Origin: Ophiodon elongatus
Lineage: Eukaryota; Chordata; Actinopteri; Perciformes; Hexagrammidae
Reading direction: 5' to 3'
Assembly: GCA_016806645.1 (NCBI GenBank)
Contig: JACSYO010001855.1
Coordinates: 1,549,001-1,613,000 of the forward strand
DNA: 64,000 nt
The position numbers and the translations under genes were made by a program. Under the pieces are notes generated by a model that was not told the origin of the DNA, ran no database searches, and saw only the letters and a list, made by a program, of their open reading frames with translations. Of the stretch, positions 36,413-47,872 are shown in pieces. Position 1 is the first letter of the stretch, and the number at the start of each line of letters is the position of its first letter.

Positions 36413-37585
36413 AAACATTGGCCTTCAAATCTTGGGACTTTAATACACAACATTTGCTATTCAACTCCAGTGGACTGAGATCACCCTTTAAACAGACATA
36501 ATGGAAGATATGCATGTCTCTTGTCGTCAAGAGCAGGACACATTGTTTCACATCAAATATCAATAATAAATGTATACAAAACAAATTAAATCTAATGCAT
36601 GTGGACTATTTATACTTCTGTCTGTAGAAAGATTTAATAAATTAATCAGACAAAATTCCCAAACAATTGATCAGAACACAGATTAATATGCCTTCTGAGG
36701 CAATTTTTTTAATTTGTGACATTGCACTATTACAAATAAATTGAATATGTAATGGGTAGAAACAAGTAATGTAAATGGTTGTTTGTAAACATACATTTTT
36801 TTATGTTAGCTTCCTTCCCGGTCCTACAAGTCTCAGTGTAAATCAACAAAAAAAGCAATATAATCTCAAATAAAATTGTATTATCCACGAGGGAAATTAG
36901 TTTGGAAGTCATTAGAAAGCGTCCTCATTCTTCAAAGAAGTAATAAAAGTCTAAGTGAGAAGTGGAAGCAAGAGACGTGAACAAGTCTGTGACATTTTGC
37001 CAAGTTAGGGGTTGGAATGCAGTTGGCAGTGTGAATAAACCAGCTTTTCTTCATTTACCAAGCTTCTCTGCTCCAGTGCATTACAGAAACAGTCACATCC
37101 TCTTCACCGCCTCATTTTTGACTGCTTTGCTTTATAAAGACGGTTTGTAGCATCTAACAGCATTTAGGATAAATCCAGGAATGAGGATAAAACTAAATAG
37201 ATAAATAACAGGGATATTTGGTCAATAAATTAATAAATTAAAATAACTTAACTTGATAATAACTATTGGGGCTTTTGTTCAATATTTGAGTTGCTGGGGC
37301 TTCAAACACAGCAAAATATCGTGACACCTGGTGGCTTGCAAAACTTTTAGCAGCCCTTCAAGACAGATCAAAGCACTAAATTAAACATAGATGATATTGT
37401 GCAATATGTTATGTATATCACTGAGATACCAAAGGGACACAATTCAAAATTATCTTTAATCTTCACTGGTAAATAAATTTATGATTTTGATTTAATAAAA
37501 CAAACAGCAGCATGATCTGAGCGGAATGAGAAGGCCTTCACAAGACACAACAGACCAGTGAGAGGCCACAAAGCTCAGTATGACC
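36413..37585. other. unit-B interval between the ttc4 fragment and ponzr B
   Basis: It matches 22924-24310 except that about 232 bp are missing near 37164. No gene is seen. Confidence 0.6.
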
Positions 37586-37713
37586 TATCCTGGATATGGC
37601 GTATCCTGGATATGGCGTATCCTGGATATGGCGTATCCTGGATATGGCGTATCCTGGATATGGCGTATCCTGGATATGGCGTATCCTGGATATGGCGTAT
37701 CCTGGATACGCTC
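37586..37713. repeat. 16-bp minisatellite at the ponzr B stop codon, 8 units
   Basis: Same TATCCTGGATATGGCG unit as at 24311-24406 but with eight units, the last a variant (TATCCTGGATACGCTC) overlapping the complement of the stop codon. Confidence 0.95.
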
Positions 37714-38431
37714 ATAATCCAGGGGTGACCACTGCTGGATAGGTCATGAAACCAGCTTGGGGCTGGTATGTAGGAGCCATCATGACTCGAGCAGGCTGCA
37801 TTTGTACTATGTTTTGATTCTGCACAATGATGACAGCAGGATCTTTATTGCGATGTTTTACCTCACGATGCATCTGACACCAGGCGCACCAGGAGCAGCA
37901 ACAGGCAACGGCAATGTCCTTACAGACAGAACCCTGCAGGGAACCAAGAAAAAAATGATGTAAAAGTTGGAAATCAACATTGCTTCACTCTTATTAAACT
38001 TGTCGTGTGGAATCCCATGACCATCAGCTTTACATGCATCATACCTTGATATTATATCTGTTTCGCATGGCAACCCTTACAGACAGGACTGCAGGAGGCA
38101 CACACAGAGGTATCCAACTACTGCTTGCACATGCTTAACACGTCACATAATGGGAGACAACGGTTCTCTCCTATTTTTCCTGAAACCGTGCAGGCAAGGC
38201 ATGGGCAGCACCAGAAACCATAGCAACCTAAAAAACACATAGATACACCAACTGAGTGGGATAAACTTTAATGTGACTTGCTAAAGAAAGCCCTACACAT
38301 GAAACATGAGGCCTTCAATCCAAACACAATAAGAATTTGTCAAAGTTGCGTTATTGAGTCTTACAAGTACTCGCATCCTCAAAGCAATCGCAGAGCCCGC
38401 TCTCCCAGTGGGCCAAGGGTAGTGCTGCCAT
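37712..38431 (-). pseudogene. ponzr B, inactivated by a 5-nt deletion and premature stop
   Basis: This is the unit-B copy of ponzr A, with exons 38431-38365, 38227-38045 and 37933-37712 and splice sites kept. Exon 2 is 183 nt against 188 nt in genes A and C. A 5-nt loss after the codons for LSMC shifts the frame and brings in TAG at 38118-38120. The predicted product is cut to about 60 residues and loses the second half of the PLAC8 domain, including the WCQMHRE segment. Exons 1 and 3 are otherwise nearly identical to gene A, which suggests recent loss. A sequencing or assembly error in exon 2 is the main alternative. Confidence 0.85.
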
Positions 38432-38604
38432 TTGTTGTTGGAAAACGTTAGCGACAGGCTGTAAACAATGAACCTGTTAACACACAGAAATAAGACATTT
38501 TAGCAAAAAACGTACAAAACAAAATTACAAAACACTGATACCTCATATTGTGTTTAACCACTAATTGGGAATTGGAGCACATATCTGAAAATGTCTTTCT
38601 TGTA

Positions 38605-39560
38605 CTACTTTTATGTTATTTTGTGGATGATTTTCTGACATACTACACTATGATGTTTTATCACATTTTAATAGCATACTAAACAATGAGTTTCTTATGA
38701 CATTTTTAATGACATACTATACTATGACTTCTTTGACTTTTTTATGGCATACTGTAATATGACTTTTTATGGTATTGACAATGTTTTTATGGCATAATAT
38801 ATTATTACTTTTTAAAATGAATTTCTTAATGACATACTATACTATGGCTTTTTTATGACATTTAATTAATTCATTAATTATATGCTATAACTTAAGTATG
38901 GTCATTTTAATGGCATACTATTCTTTCACTTTTATGACATTTTTTGTGTCATACTGTACAATAACAAAGTATTCTATGGTGATAAATGTTGGAAAAAAAG
39001 TCTTAAAATTGTTCGCCAAAGAAAGTAGTATAGTATATTATAACCATTTTTATGAAAAAGTCAAGAAAAAGCGAAATTCCATAAAAATGTCATAGTATAT
39101 AATATGTAAAAAAATGTGATGAAAAAATCATAGTCTGGGATGTCGAAAAATGTCATAGTTTAGTATGTTGAAAAAAGTAATAAATAGTCATACTAAAGTA
39201 TTTAAAAAAATGTATGTATGTTAAAAAAAGTAAAAAAATAAAAAATCATAGTTCAATGTTTTAAAAATGTCAAACATGTCATGACAAAAGTCTTAGTACA
39301 GCATGTTGAAAATTGTCAAAGCACAAAACTAATAGTCAAATGTCTTAAGTAGTATGGTGTATTATAAAAGTGTCACGAATAAGTGATAATATAGTCAGCC
39401 ATAGAAAGTCATAGTATAGTATGTCTAAAATCTTTATAAAGAGTCTTAGTACAGTGTGTTGTGAAAAATATAATACTAATTCATAGTTTGTCATAAAAAG
39501 TCATAGGTCGCAAAGTGTCATGAAAATATTAATAGTATAGTCATTTTTAAGTGTCATTTA
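38605..39560. repeat. 1-kb degenerate fold-back (unit B)
   Basis: Copy of the structure at 25285-26300: TATACTATGACAT-type repeats in one orientation up to about 38960, then the reverse complement. It differs from unit A by several small indels. Confidence 0.72.
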
Positions 39561-40731
39561 AGAATACATCAGAATGCAAAAAATAATAATAAAATAAAAA
39601 ATGTTTAATGTCTGTGTCTAATTTTGTAGCTGAACTTTTTTCACTCCCAATATGTTTTTCAACATCAATGTTTTCTGTTTCAGTTCAGGACTAGTTTTAA
39701 TGACACATTGTATTTTCAATGCTAAAGTTTACTGTCACTGCGTGAGTTCCATAAAGAAAAGAAAAAAAAGATAAATTAGATAAAGTCATATGGGTATAGC
39801 ACAATACTAAGTAACTAAATGAGTTATTATATATTTTAAAATTTTAGTGACTTGAGAATGAATGTAATAATCCTAGGAATTATTATACAGGGCTTAACAT
39901 GCCAAACTAAATAATGTATTGCTCCAAATTTGCAGATGTGGTTTGCCAATGCAGATAGAAATCAAATTCCCTGGAAAATGTTTTATAGAAAATTACCGTG
40001 TCCCTAAAACAAAAAACAAACACTGATATTTCATTCCTTTGATTGTGTTTTTATAGCCTATTTCAATATACTCAAGATGCGGCAAATCACGTAATTACTA
40101 TTATATTATCATAAAACTATATTCAATAGGTATAAAATCCAACAGTATATCAACGTATGATGTCACACAATACGCTCTTAAAACAATCCAACTGGTGACA
40201 TGTAGAAAGACCCAGGATGCCTCTGTTTTTGTGGCAAGCTTAATATATATTGTCAAAAACTGCTGCATGGGACTGTTACAAAGAAAGTGAAAGTTACTTT
40301 TACAGAACGTAAGACTAAACCTTATCTTAACTGTTAGGATTAAGATGTACATGTCTTATTAGCAAACTTTTAACTGGACAACTTATTTGGCAAATCTGAA
40401 GCTGTGAAGGAATGAAAGGACATTTCCTGGATTAGGTGTGGCATCTTGCGAGTATCGGACAGTTGAACAATAACAATGCTGTAAAACCTGAATACATTTA
40501 CACAAATGAAGAAAAGAAAACTACATGCTGAGAATAGTATGCCCATCATATTTTATTAACTACAACCAATAAGAATGTTTTTTCATCATTCACTTAATCA
40601 CCATTAACACATGAAAAATCAATAATTTTGTTATGCAGATACCACACTTCTCTTTATCTAGTAAATTAACTTTTACAGTATGTCATTAAGCTTTCATTTA
40701 ACCATTAGCATATAGATGTAACATGTTTTAC
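39561..40731. other. upstream region of ponzr B
   Basis: No gene is seen. It contains a single copy of the leader-like module (about 40320-40515) that is present twice in unit A. Confidence 0.55.
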
Positions 40732-40815
40732 CTGATGGAGCTGGACAGGTTATTGGTCACTCTGAAGCTGTGAATGACTGAAAGAATGTCTCATGAATTA
40801 GGAGTGGCATCTTGT
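40732..40815 (-). other. possible non-coding leader exon of ponzr B
   Basis: Unit-B copy of the segment at 27816-27900, with the same minus-strand donor CATCAG|GTAAAAC. Assigned by similarity to the unit-A segment. Confidence 0.33.
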
Positions 40816-40880
40816 TTGTTTTGGAACACGAGACAAAGCTGCAAAACTTGCATCTATTGATGAGAGTAAAAGGAAAACAA

Positions 40881-40949
40881 ACCCACATGCAAAACCACAT
40901 GCAAAACCACATGCAAAACCACATGCAAAACCACATGCAAAACCATATG
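40881..40949. repeat. 12-bp minisatellite (CCACATGCAAAA)n
   Basis: About six units, the last two with TATGCGCAG changes, against about two units at the same place in unit A (27959-27986). Confidence 0.9.
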
Positions 40950-41363
40950 CGCAGAACAGTATGCCCACTCTATTTTGATTACATCTCTATTAAAGATATG
41001 AAGGAAGAACCACCCTCTGTCACTCTTCTGTGACGACGCCAGCAGTCGGTGTGGCCTAAACCAGCAGCAATGTTACCGCCATATGAACGCAGTGAGAGGC
41101 GGCTGCCATGAACTAACCAGTGGGGCCCACTCACATAAACTAAAATCACGTGCCATAGACCCAACTTTTCTAACTAACTAAATCTGGATAACAACACACA
41201 CAGAGGGAGAGCGACTTCATTTCCTGTTCAGGTAAACATTACTCCACTATATCTTTACATATAGTAATTGTTTGCTGCCAAATTAATGCTTTGAATATAG
41301 AGAAGTTTTAAAGCTGATGAAGCTCTTTGGTTGTCCCAACAGATAGTAGCAATAAAGACACTG

Positions 41364-42022
41364 CAGGGTGTTTCCCAAGGATTCAAGTCCTGCGGGCCCT
41401 TGCTTGACTCTTCGTGGCCTGGCTCTATCCCACAGCCCCTGAACAGCCTTGAGCGATCCCCTCTGGCTCTGCTCCCCGCCAGAGAACCAGAGGGATCGGC
41501 GGGATCTGCTCTAGCGTGCTCACATCGGGGGTTGTGAGGCTGATTGGCCGGCTGGCCAGCTATCAACCCCCGCAGGTGCTAGCTTCCAGTCACACCAGTT
41601 TGTGGGGCTTTCTCAACTTAAATTTTTTTCTTTTTTGCCAAACATTTTCTTAAAACAGTAACAACTTGAACCTCTCGGTACTTGTCACTAATGAAAGATT
41701 GACACTTGTGTTTTGCAAAGTACTGTGTTACTCACTAATATTTAAAAAGTAGTATTTCATTTTTCATTTTATTGTGATTTCACTGACATTAACACACATT
41801 CAACAACCAGTTTTTTTTCAGGGGAGGAACGCAAGTGCAGCAGAGGTTACACAAAGCACATGAACAGAATGGTTCTGTCTATTATTACAAGACAACACAT
41901 TAATATATGCTGATTAATGAAAAAAAGGTACTTCACTGAGATTGTCTCATTTTATACAAATCAGAAGATTCCACAAATTCCCCCAAAACGGTTTTCTAAA
42001 TTAAACAATTTATATAGGACTG
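41364..42022. mobile_element. 659-bp segment with a GC-rich structured head, unit B only
   Basis: Unit A reads GACACTG|AATCC where unit B has 659 bp between ACTG (41360-41363) and a second GGACTG (ending 42022). The first 220 bp are strongly GC-rich in an AT-rich setting and form two clear stem-loops: 41454-41466 with 41487-41498 (inner stem 41467-41471 with 41480-41484), and 41526-41534 with 41564-41572. A sequence like a tRNA B box (GGATTCAAGTCC) lies at 41379-41390. The remaining part is AT-rich. It may be an insertion with a 4-bp target duplication or a segment lost from A. The element family is not recognised. Confidence 0.55.
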
Positions 42023-42120
42023 AATCCTTATTTGTTTATGTGATTATTGCTGCAGATGAAATTTACTAATTCCAATTAAAATCCACACATAGTGACACAA
42101 ATCTTCTTGGGTTTTAAAAT

Positions 42121-42691
42121 CCTTCAGAAAGCCATTTGGCTACACAACATGACACTATGTGTTTTGATTATACAGAATGTCTTTGGACGTGAAGCTAAAG
42201 CAGCAACAGACACGTTGGTCTTTTGGTAATGTCCACGAAACAGATGCAGAGCACGAGAGCGTGAAAGAGCTCTCGTGCTCTTTCATGTTTAAAAGCTTAT
42301 TTGTGAATTTTCTCCTGATCCTTCATCTTGAGACCTTTACAACTTCCACCATAGAATCCCATGATTATCAATATTGTAGCTTTATGGGACTGACATTTAC
42401 CCAGCAAGCTCAGATTCCAAGGGAACACAGTTCAAAATGATTACAATTTTGTATATCACCGTCCAAACAAAGACTGTGTTCTCCCTTTCTCCCACACCTC
42501 AACAAAAATAATCAGCTTTTACAATGAACGTCTACAACATTGTCCCACCACAGATAATAGATCTGAGGTAAATAACATTTTCTTGTGAAAGACAGAGCAC
42601 ACCAATTAGAAGCCACAAAGTCAGTATGAATTAACCATAACTCCTGGTTGGTTCACAAAACCGGCAGAATTTGGGTGTCCAGGAGCCATCA
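42121..42691. other. region downstream of ponzr C
   Basis: No gene is seen. A perfect 13-bp hairpin lies at 42248-42281 (AGAGCACGAGAGC, 8-nt loop, reverse complement). The stretch 42600-42690 resembles the ponzr A 3' flank (GCCACAAAG, CAGTATGA) and marks the older paralogy of gene C. Confidence 0.6.
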
Positions 42692-43403
42692 TCAGTGGGG
42701 CTGCATGTTGACAACGACGGCCTTGTTATTCTTACGATGTTTTAACTCTCGATGCATCTGACACCAGGAGCACCACACACAGAAACAGGAACTCATTATG
42801 TCCTTACAGACAGAGCCCTGCGGAGAGCAAACATATGGATTAGGATATTTTGATTGTATTACTGTCAGTATTTAATATGTTCTATTAATCATTAAGTCCA
42901 ATGGTGTTTAGTTTTAATAAGTTCGACAGAGAAAATTACAAACGTGTGAATGTCTGTCAAAGTACATTCTTTAAATTCAAGTATCTAAAGTTTTAAATTA
43001 AATTGTATTTTTGTAAAATGTATTTATTTTTGTAGATTTACATGCATCATACCTTGATACCATATCTGTTTCGCATGGCAACCCTTAGAGACAGTACTGC
43101 AGGAGGCACACTCAGAGGTATCCCAACGGATGCTAATATGGCCGGGCTGCATATGTCACATAACGGGAGACAACGGTTCTCTCCAAAGGTTCCTGATACC
43201 GAGCAGGCAAGGCATGGGCAGCACCAGAAACCATAGCAACCTAAAAAAATATATATACATGTAATATATAGTCTAAGAGGCTTTATATGATTGAAGAAGG
43301 AATTTTTAATAAATAAAAAGTGGTGGTGTTGATTCTTACAAGAACTTATGTTGTCACAGCAGTCAAAGAGGCCCGAGTTCCACTCGCTCAATTGATGTGC
43401 CAT
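42692..43403 (-). CDS. PLAC8 onzin-related protein C (ponzr family)
   Basis: This is a third ponzr paralogue outside the segmental duplication. The exons 43403-43340, 43240-43053 and 42817-42692 have the same phases (1, 0) as gene A and give 125 uninterrupted residues. The product starts MAHQLSEWNSGLFDCCDN and carries CYGFWCCPCLACSVSGTFGE, GENRCLPLCD, VPPAVLSLRVAMRNRYGIK, and CFCVWCSWCQMHRELKHRK. It ends VVVNMQPH, without the long Gln/Met/Pro tail of gene A. Exon 2 is 188 nt as in A. Divergence from A is much greater than A from B, so it is an older duplicate. A possible leader exon lies at 48843, with the retroviral element between it and the coding exons. Confidence 0.88.
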
Positions 43404-43657
43404 TGGATCTTGAACTTTCTCTCAGGTGGAGAACAATTACTCTGTGAACACAGAAATCAGTAAAATAATTTTTAGTTGCACTTAACAAAAATGTATATTT
43501 TTTACAACACGTGTTTCATCCTGAAGAGTTGATGGTATTATTATATTTCTTATAACTTCATGTACTATGTAATTAGTTTGAAAAACAATTGACTTTCAAA
43601 TGAATTGCTACTTTTCTGTTTATGTATAAATCATAGTGACTTTACGAGAGTGCCTCC

Positions 43658-43951
43658 TGTTGAAGGAAAATATTTTATGTTTATGCTTAATAAATGTCCC
43701 ACGCTTAGGATAACTATGAAGCCGCATTAACACATATATTAGGGTTATTAAGAGCACAATATTCATAGTTTTATGTATCTGTTAATCACTGACATAGTAT
43801 TATAAGTTACATACCAGATCTGTAAGCGACCCACATAGAGAACACTGTTTAATTAGTCTGAGGAGATAAGCTTAGTAGGGGAGGGCACAGTTGAGACACA
43901 GGGAACTGCGTGTAAGAGAAGCCTGCAAACGGCTCTCTGATACAAGGCGCA
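43658..43951 (+). repeat. 5' LTR (shared part)
   Basis: It begins TG and its shared part ends GCGCA. It includes an AATAAA signal (43689 region). It matches the 3' copy over 294 bp apart from about three substitutions and an indel (CATACCAG against CATACATGAACCAG). Confidence 0.8.
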
Positions 43952-44604
43952 GCAGTAGATAAAGTCACGTTGGCCTTGTACATTCTGGCGTGGGCCGGTA
44001 GAGATGGTGCCTTGGCCCCCAGCCGGTGTTTAAGCGATTCAGACCCAAAGGGCTAGGGAAGGACTAGATATTATGACTAGTAGCGGTTGAAGGTTATGAC
44101 GAGGGAAAATAAAAACATGAGGCAGACCATTGGGAGAGGGCACCGGGGGGGACCAGGCCAAGCGAGGCGACCTTTGCTCCTCACAGACTGACCGATCCAG
44201 ACCGGTCTAAGTAAAGGTAAGCAGAAAGCCATCTCAGTCTGTGAGGAGGAAGGGACGGCTGTGACGGTGGCACCCCCAAGGACGCCCTGATACCGTAAGA
44301 CAGATACGGCACTCAGTAATACTTTGTAGGACCCCACTAGTGTAATGTGCTTTAATTCTGATTGAGCTGTGGCATAGTTGTTGATAAAATAAACTAACAT
44401 ACTGTTTCTATTTCCATTCAGGAATAGTGTTTCTGGTACTACAAAATAGATTATATTGATAATAACATTGAACTGCATGGAGATTGGTTGAAGTTCATGA
44501 AGCCTAATTCCGAGCACGTGCGCGTGCTGTGTGTATATATCTGTGTATGAATGTGTGTGTGTGTGGAAGTTCCTCAACTGTGTTGTGAATGGAAAGTCAT
44601 TCAG

Positions 44605-44784
44605 GTGTTTAAAAAGTTTAAAGAAGCCCATGTGATGTTACAGGGCGTAGTCGTGTTTAAAATGTTTAAAGAGCACTTGAGGTATTTCAGGGCATAGGTG
44701 CGGGTGACATTTTAAAGGTAAATACGTAGGGCATAGTCGTGTTTAAAAGTTTAAAAAGGCTCGCGTGCATTACCGGGCGTAGTC
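44605..44784 (+). repeat. four degenerate ~48-bp tandem repeats in the retroviral leader
   Basis: Units start GTGTTTAAAA.GTTTAAAG and end AGGGC(G/A)TAGTC, at about 44605, 44653, 44704 and 44739. The third is shortened. They lie between the 5' LTR and the gag-like frame. Confidence 0.7.
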
Positions 44785-45250
44785 CGCTTTGTTTAGAAAC
44801 ATAGATATTCTGCAATAATGAAATCACGGATAAGGAACTGACTGAGTGATTGAGAAGTGAGAGCCAGGCTGCGAGTGGTTGAGAGCTGAAGTGTGTTAAG
44901 CAGCTGCTGCTGCTCTCTTGATGTTGAAACGTATAATACTGTACAAAAACTGTGTTTGGCTTTAACCCCCGCATATGCATGATAAATTGTCTGCTTGTTG
45001 AAATGAAGCTTTCCGTGAGTTATGGCCATTAACTTACGTGCCCGCTGACCTGTGTATGTTGCTTTAACGTGATTCTAGCTCGATAAGAAACTAGATTTAG
45101 GCAGAGTGACAGGAAAATCCAGGAAATATCTTTAAAAGTTAGGTACTAAACCAACTATAGTAATAAAATAAATAAGAGAGAAATCTGGAGATAAAGAGGT
45201 AGATTAAAAGAGGAAAATAAAAGTGCCGCTGGGAACTTTTACGTATTAAA

Positions 45251-45350
45251 GTATATCTATAGATATCTATATCTATAGATATCTATATCTATAGATATCT
45301 ATAGATTATAGATATCTATATCTATAGATATCTATATCTATAGATATATA
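45251..45350. repeat. palindromic TATCTATAGA satellite
   Basis: About 100 bp made of alternating ATATCTATAG and its own reverse complement; every unit is self-complementary. It is inside the retroviral element. Confidence 0.9.
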
Positions 45351-46442
45351 TAAAGTACAACGAGTATTGTGCGCATCATTTTGCTGGTGGCACTGGTGCG
45401 TGCGTTATAAGATAATTAACATAATAAAGAATAAAGGAATAATATGTTGTCGATCCCATAAAATGAATAAATACAGAGAATAAACAGAGTTTAAATCGTG
45501 TTTTCAGAAAACCTAAAACGGACATAAAAGAAATAAAAGAAAAGAAAGATAAAATAAACAAATAGGCAAAGAGGGGATAAAAGAATACTAGTAAAGACTG
45601 TCAAGGAAAAATGAGACCTTAGAGAGAGATATCAAATACATGAGGAACTTATATTAAATAATTAAATAATAATAAAATAACTAACGTAATAAAGAGAAGT
45701 GATTACATTAAATAACTGAGCGAAAGTGCTTGAGATCGTTGACTCTGAGGTGACGGTGTGTCGGTCAAGGCTGGTGTGAGACGGAGGAAGCATTTCCTTT
45801 GATATTTAATTTTGGCAAATGAGTTGTGTATTTTCCTCATAGAGGGGGGGAAATAAAAACATTAGAAACGATATATGGTTCAAAGCTGTCCTGTGTCGGA
45901 CAAACGCGATCGCCGTGTCAACAAACTCCCGTGGGTTCGAGTGGCTGGTGGATTGGCGCCAATTTGGGTGAAAGTTCAAGCGGGCACGCGCGCTATCTTG
46001 TCTGATAACAGACACGGAGGGAGAAAAGAAAAAGGAGAGGAGTATAGTCAGAGCTACAGCGCTCTCTCTCTCCTCTTTCCTTGGTTTAAAATAATTGTAA
46101 TTAACGTGAAAATTATATTTACATAAAAAGAGAAGAAATAAAAGGTGATACCAAAACTAATTATATATGGGGATTATTGGGTGTTGGCCGCTCACTGAAA
46201 ATTGGTAAAATTAAAATAAGATTGTTGTGTGTGTGTGAGATTGAGAGAACTGCGTGCACTTGTGGGTGTGACAGGTCGTTCTGTTGCGGTGAATCCGGTG
46301 GATTAAGGGACAGACTGTGAGGATTTGTTATTGACATATCAGATTTAGTGTTAGGCCTTGTAAAGACATACGTGTCATTTATCATAAAATAAAAGCCTAC
46401 GTCGGGTGGGTAGTGAGCATAAATACATTTTGAGTTGGATAA

Positions 46443-46919
46443 GTGCCGTCCACGAGCTCCATTGAACTCTTGGAGAAACACGGCCATGAGACAAAAGAAA
46501 ACTCCCTAACGAACCCTATTAGCAGGTCACAAAGGTCAGAGCCTGAGATCCCGGAGGGGGGTGTCACGCCCCCTCCCTACAAACACGAGACCAAAGGCGG
46601 AAACATGTATCCCGTCAGTCAGTCCTCCAAGGGAGAGTACTTCCGGCCTCCATCGAGCCCGCCCCCAAAGGAAAGCACCTCCCAGCCACCTATGTGTCCA
46701 CCTGGTGGACAATCAGAGGTACTACACCCACAACCTGGTCAAGCCCCACCAGCTGCAACTGCCCTTGCTGGCGAGAGTGATATGACAGCAATACCACCAC
46801 CAGCAACATGGAACACAGTTTGTGTGCAACCACTGCCCACCGGGCCGATGCCATTCAAAATAATGACTATTCCTGCTGCTATTCCCAAAGGACACCCATG
46901 GTCACTGAATAACATGTAG
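46443..46919 (+). pseudogene. gag-like remnant of the endogenous retrovirus
   Basis: A 158-codon frame rich in Pro, Ser and Gly includes a PPPY sequence, a late-domain-type motif used by retroviral Gag proteins to recruit ESCRT. It is far shorter than a full Gag, and no nucleocapsid zinc knuckle is seen. It is called from its position between leader and pol remnants and from its composition. It may be only the matrix-proximal part. Confidence 0.5.
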
Positions 46920-47089
46920 GGCCTCAACAGGACAAGTGCTCATCCAACTCAAACCAAATGCCAACCCTCCGAAAAAACGACAATAGCCTCTGTCTTAAGA
47001 ACAGACGTCAGGCATAAGAGAAACCATTTCCGGTCTGCTCAAAGCAGGAGTGTTAGAACCGACTAGTAGTCCGTGTAATACTCCTCTTT

Positions 47090-47670
47090 ATCCAGTGTGA
47101 ACCAGACTCCATGGCAGTCCTGGAGCATCTGGCCAAGGGGGGACACAAAGTCAGCAGAAGTAAACTTCAGGTCTGTTAAACAAGGGTTAAATATCTTGGG
47201 CGGGAACTACAGGGTCCTACTCGATCCATTGCAGCAAAACATCTCGAGGTGATTTCTGAATCTCCACGACCCACAACGATCAAAAAGACGGTCCTTTTTA
47301 GGAATGGCGGGCTACAGCCGTCCGTAGGATCCTAGAAGATATAAGCTCTGACAATGGCACGCACTTTGACAACGCGATAGTGACGATATGTCAGTCATTG
47401 AGGATCAAGCAGAGATAACTTGACAAAAGGGGAATAATAATAATAATAATATAAAATGATTTAATTTAATATGTAGGTTCACTAAATTAGCTAAAGCAGA
47501 GATTAGGTTGTGTGTACCATCCCCAATCCCAGGGATTAGTAGAAAGAGCTAATGGTACGCTAAAAGCAAAACTAGTCCGAATCTGCAGGGAAACTAAAAT
47601 GGACTGGCTGACTGCTTTGCCGCTTGCACTAATGAGCATGATAATGCAAACTAACCGCACCACTTGTTTT
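47090..47670 (+). pseudogene. pol remnants (reverse transcriptase and integrase pieces)
   Basis: Short blocks resemble retroviral pol in different frames. A reverse-transcriptase thumb-like stretch around 47100-47300 contains VKYLGREL after an in-frame stop. An integrase catalytic-core block contains DNGTHF at about 47350, and a second integrase block contains HPQSQGLVER at about 47520-47545. An AT-rich insertion with an AATAAT run (about 47430-47470) splits the integrase. Multiple stops and large missing parts mean no enzyme can be produced. Confidence 0.7.
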
Positions 47671-47872
47671 TAATGTTTAAATGAATGTTATTAATTGTTT
47701 TTAAATGTTCTTTTCTGTTGCATTATGTTTTGATGCTTAATGGTTTTATCATCAAAAAGGTGCTAGTAACCTTATGCATGAGTGGTTCCCTGCTGTGCGC
47801 AAAGTACGTGAACCAGAAGATTCGGAGGATAAAACATTTTTTCTGAGTGACTCCAGTCACTCAAAGGAGGAA

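Larger units (their letters stand above)
28495..42120. repeat. tandem segmental duplication, unit B (internally deleted)
   Basis: This is the second direct copy of unit A and is highly similar by eye, with only scattered substitutions. Relative to A it lacks about 14414-18168 (junction near 34208), about 18966-21520 (junction 35006-35015, with a few filler bases), about 23676-23907, 26590-26838 and about 27598-27692. It contains an extra 338 bp (30376-30713), an extra 659 bp (41364-42022) and a greatly expanded GT array. The right edge is the GTTTTAAAAT at 42111-42120, after which the sequence is unique. Confidence 0.9.

Noticed and set aside
41364..41600. A tRNA gene or tRNA-derived SINE head because of the B-box-like GGATTCAAGTCC.
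   Set aside because: No A box or cloverleaf could be laid out around it; kept only as an unexplained structured segment.
42177..42440. 87-codon plus-strand ORF containing the 42248 hairpin.
   Set aside because: No similarity to a known family, no splice context, and it lies in the ponzr C downstream region.
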